NCBI GenBank assembly: GCA_023260735.1
Contig: JALQUL010000155.1
Location: forward strand, 1 to 15,879
Source: Limnohabitans sp.
Lineage (GTDB): Bacteria > Pseudomonadota > Gammaproteobacteria > Burkholderiales > Burkholderiaceae_C
Reading direction: 5' to 3'
DNA length: 15,879 bases
The notes below the pieces were generated by a model. It did not search any database and was not told the origin of the DNA. It was given only the letters and a program-made list of their open reading frames with translations. Below, in pieces: positions 7,489 through 13,367 of the stretch (positions within the stretch are counted from its first letter, which is position 1; each line of letters begins with the position of its first letter). The position numbers and the translations under genes are program-made.

Positions 7489-8478
7489 ATGTCCGAACTC
7501 CATCACTTTTTATTTGAAAACCTACCCGTTAGAGGCGTTGCAGTACGTCTTGATGACCCTTGGCAAGAAATCTTGGCGCGTCGTGCAGGCAATAGCAGCA
7601 TGGGAGCTTATCCTGCACCTGTGGCCCAGTTATTAGGCGAAATGACGGCTGCTGCTTTGTTAATGCAAGCCAATGTTAAATTTAACGGTGCTTTGATTTT
7701 ACAAATTATGGGTGATGGCCCCGTCAAACTAGCCGTTGTAGAAGTGCAATCGGATTTATCTGTCAGAAGCACTGCCACCGTAATTGGCGAGGTAGCAGAA
7801 AATGCAAACTTGGCGGATATGGTCAATATGAGTAATACTGGGCGTTGTGCCATCACCCTAGATCCTAAAGACCGCTTACCAGGCCAACAAGCTTATCAAG
7901 GGATTGTTCCCTTGTTTGACGACCAAGGCGTGCCTATCACGTCTTTTCAGCAAGTCATAGAGCACTACATGCTGCAATCAGAACAACTCGACACTACTAT
8001 GGTGTTAGCTGCCAACAACCAAGTGGTTGCAGGCTTAATGGTGCAACGTTTGCCAGTAAAAGGCGAAAACAATTTAGAAGGCAGCCGTTACGGGCAAGCC
8101 AATGAAGATGAGATTGGTAAAAATGAAGAATACAACCGTATTGCTCATTTTGCAGCCAGTTTAAAACAAGAAGAGCTGCTTGGGCTAGATATTCCTACCA
8201 TTTTGCATCGCTTATTTTGGGATGATCAACTACAAGAGTTTGAGCCTTACGTAGGCGAAAAAGCACCCAAATTTGCCTGTTCATGTAGCCGTGAACGAGT
8301 CAGCCGCATGATTAAAGGTTTGGGTCGTGAAGATGTAGAGTCTATTTTGGCCGAACAAAATCAAGTAGAGGTAGGTTGCGAGTTTTGTGGTCAACAATAC
8401 CGTTTTGACCCAATTGATGCCGCCACGCTATTTACCAGCCTAGTCGATAGCAATGACCTACCCACTACCAAGCAATAA
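7489..8478 (+). CDS. hslO: Redox-regulated chaperone Hsp33
   Basis: A cytosolic holdase chaperone activated by oxidative unfolding; in the reduced state it binds zinc through four Cys. The 329 residues begin with LHHFLFENLPVRGVAVRLDD and run through GALILQIMGDGPVKLAVVEV, MVNMSNTGRCAITLDPK and QGIVPL, all typical of the N-terminal domain. The C-terminal redox switch shows Cys264 and Cys266 (CSC) and Cys297 and Cys300 (CEFC), giving C-X-C-X30-C-X2-C, within the family range. The start has no strong binding site and lies 21 bases after the preceding stop, so co-transcription with the carbonic-anhydrase-like gene is likely. Confidence 0.97.
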   Translation: MSELHHFLFENLPVRGVAVRLDDPWQEILARRAGNSSMGAYPAPVAQLLGEMTAAALLMQANVKFNGALILQIMGDGPVKLAVVEVQSDLSVRSTATVIGEVAENANLADMVNMSNTGRCAITLDPKDRLPGQQAYQGIVPLFDDQGVPITSFQQVIEHYMLQSEQLDTTMVLAANNQVVAGLMVQRLPVKGENNLEGSRYGQANEDEIGKNEEYNRIAHFAASLKQEELLGLDIPTILHRLFWDDQLQEFEPYVGEKAPKFACSCSRERVSRMIKGLGREDVESILAEQNQVEVGCEFCGQQYRFDPIDAATLFTSLVDSNDLPTTKQ

Positions 8479-8582
8479 AGACAGCATTTTTGTGCCATAA
8501 ATAATTGTATCTGTAAGTTTAAACAAGCAAATATCTTGTATATTCCCGCCAAGCACCTCTTGTTACTAACCGGATTTTTATT

Positions 8583-9458
8583 ATGAGTATATCGGCCCCA
8601 GGAACACCTTACGGAACTTTGCCGGCCGCGTCTATGCCTGCAGCTCGAAAGCCTGTTAGCTTGCCACGCCTTGCGGAAATGCGGGCACGAGGTGAAAAAA
8701 TCACCATGTTAACTGCTTACGATGCCACCTTTGCTGCCGTAGCCGATGCAGCTGGCGTAGAGTGTTTGTTAGTGGGTGACTCTTTAGGCATGGTGTGCCA
8801 AGGCTTATCTAGCACTGTAGGGGTAAGCCTAGAAAACATGGCCTATCACATGGAAAGTGTTTCTAGAGGTCTGCGCCGTAGTCAAGGTACAGCTTGGTTG
8901 TTAGCGGACCTGCCTTTTGGTACCTATCACGAGAGCAAAGAGCAGGCATTGCGCAATGCTGCAGTCCTGATGCGAGCAGGCGCTCATATGGTGAAGTTAG
9001 AAGGGGGTGGTTGGACCACCGAAACTGTTCACTTTTTAGTCGAAAGAGGCATACCAGTTTGTGCTCATTTGGGCTTAACACCACAAACTGTCCACTCTTT
9101 AGGTGGTTACCGTGTACAAGGCAAATCCGACTCTTCTGCACAAATTTTACGTGAACAAGCCATAGAACTAGAGCAAGCTGGGGCTTCGTTATTAGTGCTT
9201 GAGATGGTACCTGCCGATTTATCTGCCGAAATTACCAACACCTTAAAAACCTGTCATACCATTGGCATTGGTGCAGGTAATGGCACAGCAGGACAAGTCT
9301 TGGTGTTACACGATATGTTAGGTGTTAACCTAGGCAAAAATGCCAAATTTGTCCGCAACTTTATGCAGGGTCAAGAAAGTGTTCAAGCCGCTTTTGAAGC
9401 CTATGTAAAAGCAGTGAAAGAGGGTAGCTTCCCAGACAACACCATTCACGCTTGGTAA
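8583..9458 (+). CDS. panB: 3-methyl-2-oxobutanoate hydroxymethyltransferase
   Basis: Transfers a hydroxymethyl group from 5,10-methylene-tetrahydrofolate to alpha-ketoisovalerate to give ketopantoate, the first step of pantothenate synthesis. The 291 residues include an N-terminal extension of ~25 residues (rich in Ala/Pro/Ser) compared with the ~264-residue E. coli enzyme. The core begins at VSLPRLAEMRARGEKITMLTAYDATFA. Motifs present are VGDSLGMVCQG (metal-binding Asp), KLEGG, HLGLTPQ, LGGYRVQGKS and LLVLEMVP (catalytic Glu). The later GIGAGNGTAGQVLVLHDMLG differs slightly from the usual GxxCDGQ form. A shorter start would be possible, but the ATG at 8583 is the first in frame and the extension is plausible for the group. 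panC follows 131 bases downstream. Confidence 0.96.
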   Translation: MSISAPGTPYGTLPAASMPAARKPVSLPRLAEMRARGEKITMLTAYDATFAAVADAAGVECLLVGDSLGMVCQGLSSTVGVSLENMAYHMESVSRGLRRSQGTAWLLADLPFGTYHESKEQALRNAAVLMRAGAHMVKLEGGGWTTETVHFLVERGIPVCAHLGLTPQTVHSLGGYRVQGKSDSSAQILREQAIELEQAGASLLVLEMVPADLSAEITNTLKTCHTIGIGAGNGTAGQVLVLHDMLGVNLGKNAKFVRNFMQGQESVQAAFEAYVKAVKEGSFPDNTIHAW

Positions 9459-9478
9459 GACAAAATTGGTCGTTTAGT

Positions 9479-9508
9479 AAAATAAGTTATTCAGAATTCA
9501 CTTATTTT
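9479..9508 (+). terminator. Possible weak AT-rich terminator after panB
   Basis: AAAATAAGT (9479-9487) pairs perfectly with ACTTATTTT (9500-9508) around a 12-base loop, and ATTTTG follows. It lies 20 bases after the panB stop. The stem is AT-rich, so it may only attenuate transcription into panC. Confidence 0.35.
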
Positions 9509-9541
9509 ATTTTGCCCAACTACTCTATTTTTTAAATTCCT

Positions 9542-9567
9542 AACAACAAAAAATATTTTTTGTTGTT
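9542..9567. repeat. Perfect 26-bp palindrome upstream of panC
   Basis: AACAACAAAAAAT followed directly by its exact complement ATTTTTTGTTGTT, with no spacer. It ends 22 bases before the panC ATG. A perfect 13+13 match is unlikely to be chance even in AT-rich DNA. With its T-rich 3' arm it could act as a terminator-like hairpin after panB, a cruciform, or an operator in front of panC. Confidence 0.6.
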
Positions 9568-9589
9568 CTTTGATTTTCTTCTTGAAATT

Positions 9590-10447
9590 ATGCAAATTGC
9601 CTACACCCTTGCCGAATTAAGGCAATACCTTGCTCCTTTTAATCATCCTGCATTTGTGCCTACCATGGGTAATTTGCACGATGGGCATTTGGCTTTAATC
9701 AAGCAAGGAAAACCATTAGGTGACGTAACGATTTCTAGCATTTTTGTGAACCGTTTGCAGTTTGGCCCCAACGAAGATTTTGACAGCTACCCTCGCACCT
9801 TTGAAGCTGACTGCGAAAAACTACGCCTTGCAGGTTGCGACATTTTGTTTGCCCCTTCTGAAAAAGAACTCTACCCAGAACCTCAAGTCATGAAGGTGCA
9901 CCCGCCTGCTGAAATTGCCGATATTTTAGAAGGCCATTACCGCCCCGGTTTTTTTATTGGTGTGTGCACCGTGGTCATGAAATTATTTCAATGTGTTTTC
10001 TCAGAAGCCAAAGGACACAGAACCGCCCTGTTTGGTAAAAAAGACTATCAACAACTCATGGTCATTAAACGCATGGTGAGCCAAATGGCCATGCCTATAC
10101 AAATAGTAGGTGGCGAGACCCAACGCTCCGATAAAGGCCTCGCCTTAAGCTCTAGAAACGGCTATTTAAGCCCCGAACAACTTGAAGAAGCTTTGTTATT
10201 GTCTAGAGTCTTAAAAGAGCTCGCCGCTGATTATCTAGCTTGCGGCCAAGACAATGAGCAACTTGAAATATTAGAAAAAAATGCCATTAGCAAAATGCGT
10301 CAAAACGGCTGGCAACCCGACTACCTCACCGTAAGACGCCAACAAGACCTCCAACTTGCCAAACCTGGCGATAGTTTGGTGGTATTAGGAGCCGCCCGAA
10401 TTGGCAGCACCCGCTTAATTGATAATTTTGAAGTTGAGAATATTTGA
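9590..10447 (+). CDS. panC: Pantothenate synthetase (pantoate-beta-alanine ligase)
   Basis: Joins pantoate and beta-alanine with ATP (via pantoyl adenylate) to make pantothenate, the last step of vitamin B5 synthesis. It has 285 residues, the normal length. The nucleotidyltransferase signature PTMGNLHDGHLALIKQG lies near residues 24-40 (HDGH is the HxGH motif). It is followed by SIFVNRLQFGPNEDFDSYPRT, LYPEP, RPGFFIGVCTVVMKLF, FGKKDYQQL, GLALSSRNGYLS (KMSKS-like loop) and the C-terminal ARIGSTRLIDN. I chose the ATG at 9590; the open frame extends upstream to a TTG but only adds hydrophobic residues encoded by the palindrome region. No panD is in the window. It converges with the broken HTH gene. 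Confidence 0.96.
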   Translation: MQIAYTLAELRQYLAPFNHPAFVPTMGNLHDGHLALIKQGKPLGDVTISSIFVNRLQFGPNEDFDSYPRTFEADCEKLRLAGCDILFAPSEKELYPEPQVMKVHPPAEIADILEGHYRPGFFIGVCTVVMKLFQCVFSEAKGHRTALFGKKDYQQLMVIKRMVSQMAMPIQIVGGETQRSDKGLALSSRNGYLSPEQLEEALLLSRVLKELAADYLACGQDNEQLEILEKNAISKMRQNGWQPDYLTVRRQQDLQLAKPGDSLVVLGAARIGSTRLIDNFEVENI

Positions 10448-10468
10448 GTGGTAGATCAAAGGTAAGAA

Positions 10469-10707
10469 TTAGTTATTTGAAGGTCTTGAGTCATGGCTAA
10501 GCCCATGAATTGCAACAATACCACCCAATACATGAATCACTTTTAAAACATGGCCTAAGCTTAATGTAGGTTTTCCTGCTTCTAAATCCACCATAAATCT
10601 TAAGCCCACACCCGCTGCTAAAGCTAATTCAGATTGAGTGAGACCCATTTTTTTCTTGCTTTTTTAAGTTCTATGCCAAGTTGCTGGGTTGTTGAAATAG
10701 AAGTCAT
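10469..10707 (-). pseudogene. HipB/Y4mF-type HTH antitoxin-like gene, frameshifted
   Basis: Reading from the ATG at 10707 gives MTSISTTQQLGIELKKARKK. After a run of seven A (10648-10654) the frame is lost; with one extra A it continues as MGLTQSELALAAGVGLRFMV, then DLEAGKPTLSLGHVLKVIHV, then LGGIVAIHGLSHDSRPSNN and stop. The rejoined ~79-residue protein is an XRE/Cro helix-turn-helix (LTQSELALAAGVGLRFMVDLEAGK) with the beta-strand tail typical of HipB/Y4mF antitoxins. Such genes usually precede hipA; here the 3' side runs into convergent panC, so no toxin partner exists. The one-base deletion could be a real mutation, a sequencing error, or a slippage site that restores the frame on some transcripts. 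The family call is fairly firm; function is doubtful. Confidence 0.8.
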
Positions 10708-10716
10708 GTGTTGTGT

Positions 10717-10826
10717 TTATTTGTACGAATAATGAAGAAATAACTTACCATTGCAAAATATTTTCACGATCGGGAAAATAACGACGGAATTCACATTTTT
10801 ACTACAAAATATTCCCGCTCGGGGTA
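10717..10826 (-). promoter_or_regulatory. Candidate operator cluster upstream of the HTH gene
   Basis: Three palindromes lie just upstream of the HTH start. 10717-10732 (TTATTTGTACGAATAA) is 16 bp with one mismatched pair. 10759-10780 has arms TATTTTCACGA and TCGGGAAAATA, pairing at 10 of 11 positions. 10810-10826 (TATTCCCGCTCGGGGTA) is weaker but shares the CCCG..CGGG core with the second. Two related palindromes about 50 bp apart before a HipB-like gene match the autoregulatory operators known for this family. Assignment to this regulator is an inference. Confidence 0.55.
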
Positions 10827-11184
10827 AAAATTTTATTGATTCTATAATTAGAATAAAAATCATCGACAGCTTTAATTTTGACAGGAAAAATTAAAGGCAA
10901 CTAGATAGTTAGCATGTAATTGCTTCGAGATGCTAAAAAACAAAACTAGAAATTCCTCTTCTCAGCATTTTTTCTAAATGGCAAATGATATCTTTGAGAG
11001 ATACAGAAATGCAGATAAAAAAGAATAACCAACAGTATTGATATTGAACTCACCAAAGAAAGTGTGATCGACGCAAGATTTGAACTTGATAATACGCAGT
11101 TACATTTAAAAATGCAAAGCATAACCATTACCAATTGGAAACAACCGACCACCAATTGATTATAAGCAAAGATATGGATCTGTA
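10827..11184. other. AT-rich stretch without a confident gene; decayed ORF traces
   Basis: This stretch contains two hairpins: 10870-10896 (CTTTAATTTT/AAAATTAAAG, 7-base loop) and 10909-10936 (TTAGCAT/ATGCTAA, 14-base loop). A plus-strand coding trace starts at an ATG at 10985 (MISLRDTEMQIKKNNQQY, then stop). After a frame change near 11034-11040 it reads on in the next frame (IDIELTKESVIDARFELD and onward to WKQPTTN), stopping at 11157-11159. The two pieces would join into a ~58-residue protein if one base were changed. I do not recognise it. A hydrophobic minus-strand frame over the same bases starts only with TTG and is not supported. Confidence 0.3.
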
Positions 11185-11448
11185 ATGATGAAAATATCAG
11201 TTAATGAAGTGAGCGTCTTAACTGGCCTACAAAATGAGGTCACTTCAGCCAAGGGGGAGTTAGAGGGGGTTGCCTACTCCACTCAATACCCGCTTAACAC
11301 CGGGGACGAGAATAAGCAATTCAGTTATGCCTTTTATGGCTCGGTATATGTGTTCAAGTCCTTTGGTCCCAAGGCAAGCGCGAGTCAAGTAAAGCCAAAT
11401 GATGCTATAACTATTTTAGATATCATCACTTTACACATAAAAATCTAA
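11185..11448 (+). CDS. Small hypothetical protein, unrecognised
   Basis: An 87-codon ORF beginning ATGATG with no clear Shine-Dalgarno sequence. The product (MMKISVNEVSVLTGLQNEV at the start, YAFYGSVYVFKSFGPKASAS in the middle, DAITILDIITLHIKI at the end) has mixed polar and beta-prone composition. It has no signal peptide, membrane helix or Cys/His cluster. It follows the decayed ORF trace that ends at 11159 and lies about 120 bases from the CRISPR remnant, inside the accessory region. I do not recognise the family. It could be a remnant of a mobile element gene or a random ORF in AT-rich DNA. Confidence 0.35.
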   Translation: MMKISVNEVSVLTGLQNEVTSAKGELEGVAYSTQYPLNTGDENKQFSYAFYGSVYVFKSFGPKASASQVKPNDAITILDIITLHIKI

Positions 11449-11566
11449 GTCTAAAAAACTTCCTGACTCGTGCTGAAATATTCCACCTCAACAATACTCA
11501 ATTCCAAAATTTCTCGCTTGCCATCCACCATTTATATCAATGGTCTTTATTTACTGATTTGTAACT

Positions 11567-11714
11567 TTTCTAATCCGAGCATAAGGCGGTGAACGAAAAA
11601 ATTACCTAGTGTGATGTCCATTCAAATTTCTAAGCCGCACGTATGGCGGTAAACAAAATAAATAATGGCTATCGCCAATGTCATTATTTCTAAGCCGCAC
11701 GTATGACGGTAAAG
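11567..11714 (-). CRISPR. Type I-F CRISPR array remnant: 3 repeats, 2 spacers
   Basis: Three 28-bp repeats at 11567-11594, 11627-11654 and 11687-11714 are separated by two spacers of exactly 32 bp (11595-11626, 11655-11686), a 60-bp period. Repeat and spacer lengths, and a repeat that on the minus strand begins GTTTACCGCC and ends GCGGCTTAGAAA, are those of subtype I-F (canonical GTTCACTGCC...GCAGCTTAGAAA). The 4-bp CCGC/GCGG stem for Cas6f recognition is kept in the middle repeat. The repeat at 11687 differs from the middle one at two positions. The repeat at 11567 is much more degenerate, as expected for the leader-distal end if the array is read on the minus strand. The adjacent cas1 fragment has the same orientation. 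Confidence 0.9.
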
Positions 11715-11810
11715 AACAACATTCTCTCATAAATTCTTTTATATCAATGCTTTACAAGAAATTTTATTAATTTAACTTCATTTATTTTAAGGCAGACTAT
11801 GTCTTTGATT
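11715..11810 (-). promoter_or_regulatory. Putative CRISPR leader
   Basis: A 96-base, very AT-rich gap between the cas1 fragment stop and the first repeat in minus-strand orientation. Position and composition fit an I-F leader. A TTGTAA and several AT-rich hexamers are present, but no promoter can be assigned confidently. Confidence 0.4.
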
Positions 11811-12335
11811 TTAAACAGTATTTTCCTCTACTATTTTTTTGAAGGTATCAAAAAGTTTATCTAGCAAGTTTTCTTGGTAGCAACTATCTATTAACCAATA
11901 TCTAAAATCTTGATCCGACTTATTTTTGCTGCCTAAAAGAAAAGCACTTGGCATAACAATGGCATCCTTAAATAAATCTGCCACATCAAATACCAATGCA
12001 CCTCTCCTAGTTTTTCCATGTAACACTGGAAATGCATAAGAGATACCCAGTGTGGTTAAAACAACTGATGCATATCCATACGCAATGTAATTACCATGAT
12101 CTAAAAAACTATTAATTAACTCTGGTTTTGAAGATGAAGACCTTTGCCCGTCTTGCCTAGTAAAGTTGTCAATTTTAAAATGTTTTGCTAGTGTTGCCTA
12201 CAAACCTTTTGCCCATTCTGCTTCCGTTAATAATAACTCGGTTGTGTTGCTGGCTTTTTCAACTCTGCTTGCAAAACGGGAAATCATGTGTTCGCTTGGA
12301 ACAATCCCAATTGTTATTTCCCACGCTAGAGACAC
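11811..12335 (-). pseudogene. cas1: cas1 (subtype I-F) pseudogene, 5'-truncated with internal stop
   Basis: Cas1 is the integrase of CRISPR spacer acquisition. On the minus strand one frame reads RFASRVEKASNTTELLLTEA, EWAKGL, a TAG stop (12198-12200), then ATLAKHFKIDNFTRQDGQ. It continues with INSFLDHGNYIAYGYAS, LHGKTRRGALVFDVADLFKD and a tail ending IVEENTV. FLDHGNYIAYG and LHGKTRRGALVFDVADL are signatures of Cas1f. The three catalytic positions (Glu in LLLTEAE, His in LHGKT, Asp in VADLFKD) are all still encoded. The stop stands where the family usually has Tyr (TAT/TAC to TAG). The N-terminal half is missing: the frame meets further stops at 12336-12338 and 12354-12356, close to the end of the next gene. 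A GTG at 12024-12026 opens the last 71 codons but is not a credible start. Clearly recognisable homology runs from about 12280 to 11811. Confidence 0.9.
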
Positions 12336-12380
12336 TCAAATAGCGCTATTAGTTCAAATCTACTCATTGGACCCAACACT

Positions 12381-13355
12381 TCAAGCCCCCTCACTTGAAC
12401 CACTTCCTGACCCCATCTGAGCCACATAAATGGCCGTCATTAAATCAAGGTGTGCACCGCCACCTGATTTAAAAAGGGTAATTTGTTGGGCAGAAGTTCG
12501 ACCTGGTTTTTGTTGGCTACACAATTCAAATAAATCGGCAGCTACTTGGTCGGCACTAAAAACTCCATTGGCAATAGGCTGGGTTAAATCGCCAGCACAA
12601 TCTATGGTAAACCAACGGCTATCCACATACACACTTGATCGCTGTATGGCTAGATCATCTACTTCACGCATTTGAGGAGTGTAAGAACCGACTAAATCTA
12701 AATGTTGTCCGGCTTGCAACCATGCCCCCTTCACCAATGGTTCATAACTGTTGGTAGCACAACAAATAATATCTGCTTGATGCACTGAAGTTGATAAATC
12801 TTCAGTGGCTGCTATTTGCAAATTGCTCGCTAACTCTTGAGTTAAGTTGTGGGCCAATAAAACTGCTTTGGAATGGGTTCTGTTCCAAATAATAATTCGC
12901 TTAATATGAGGCCTAATAGCTAAGTAGGCTTTGATTAAATAAGGGGCTAATTGCCCTGCCCCGACCATTAAAAAAGTACTAACGTCCTGCCTTGCTAAAT
13001 AATCAGCCCCCAACGCAGAATCGGCAGCGGTTTTCCAATAAGTTAATTCAGTACCATCTAATAATGCTTTTACCGAGCCATTTTGGCCACTCATTAATAC
13101 ATATAAAGCTTGCACCGAGGGATGGTGTTGGTTGTCTGGAAAAACCGTTACCAACTTGGTTCCAATATCGCCACCTTTTTGCCAAGCGGGCCAAACCAAT
13201 AAATTATTTTGCACTCCGTTGGCATTACTTTGTTGCAACAAAGCTCTCTCTACCAAAGCAGGGGCTTGGCAATGCGACTGCCGAAAATGTTCAATAAGAG
13301 GCTTAAAAAACAAAACTTCAGCCATTTGTTGGGCACTATAAAAAGGTGGATTCAT
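12381..13355 (-). CDS. Ornithine cyclodeaminase/mu-crystallin family protein
   Basis: A 324-residue NAD(P)-dependent enzyme of the OCD/mu-crystallin family, whose members include ornithine cyclodeaminase, alanine dehydrogenase and delta1-pyrroline-2-carboxylate reductase (LhpI type). Visible features are GTKLVTVFPDNQHHPSVQALYVLM (substrate-binding Lys), a GTELTYWKTAADSALGADYLARQD segment and the dinucleotide motif FLMVGAGQLAPYLIKAYLA with IIIWNRT. ADIICCATNSYEPLVKG and HLDLVGSYTPQMREVDD (catalytic Asp region) follow. It starts 12 bases after the flavoprotein stop, so the two form an operon. The C-terminus ends in a low-complexity GSGSGSS tail close to the cas1 remnant, so the native 3' end may have been altered. 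The substrate is not decided; an imino-acid reductase fits the partner gene. Confidence 0.87.
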   Translation of the reverse strand: MNPPFYSAQQMAEVLFFKPLIEHFRQSHCQAPALVERALLQQSNANGVQNNLLVWPAWQKGGDIGTKLVTVFPDNQHHPSVQALYVLMSGQNGSVKALLDGTELTYWKTAADSALGADYLARQDVSTFLMVGAGQLAPYLIKAYLAIRPHIKRIIIWNRTHSKAVLLAHNLTQELASNLQIAATEDLSTSVHQADIICCATNSYEPLVKGAWLQAGQHLDLVGSYTPQMREVDDLAIQRSSVYVDSRWFTIDCAGDLTQPIANGVFSADQVAADLFELCSQQKPGRTSAQQITLFKSGGGAHLDLMTAIYVAQMGSGSGSSEGA

Positions 13356-13367
13356 GAATAAGCTTTA

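Noticed and set aside
10870..10936. tRNA or riboswitch fold suggested by two nearby hairpins
   Set aside because: There is no cloverleaf, no T-loop consensus and no known aptamer motif; the stems are short and AT-rich.
10946..11155. Hydrophobic 69-codon ORF on the minus strand
   Set aside because: Its only upstream start is a TTG without a ribosome binding site, and it overlaps a plus-strand coding trace; hydrophobic runs are common in the antisense of AT-rich DNA.
11510..11537. A possible fourth, very degenerate CRISPR repeat beginning TTTCT
   Set aside because: Only the first five bases agree and the spacing to the next repeat is 57, not 60; no similarity in the stem region.
11811..12026. 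A stand-alone 71-codon gene starting at GTG
   Set aside because: The same frame continues upstream with clear Cas1f sequence, so this is the tail of a broken cas1 rather than a separate gene.
11567..12335. A complete, or transposon-associated (I-F3), CRISPR system
   Set aside because: No Tn7-like genes, no Cascade genes and no transposon ends are visible; I-F3 systems lack cas1, whereas a cas1 fragment is present here.
12166..12420. 84-codon ORF on the plus strand across the cas1/OCD junction
   Set aside because: It is antisense to recognisable Cas1f coding sequence and has no ribosome binding site.
12992..13341. Two plus-strand ORFs inside the OCD-family gene
   Set aside because: Both are antisense shadows of a gene with clear protein motifs and have no translation signals of their own.
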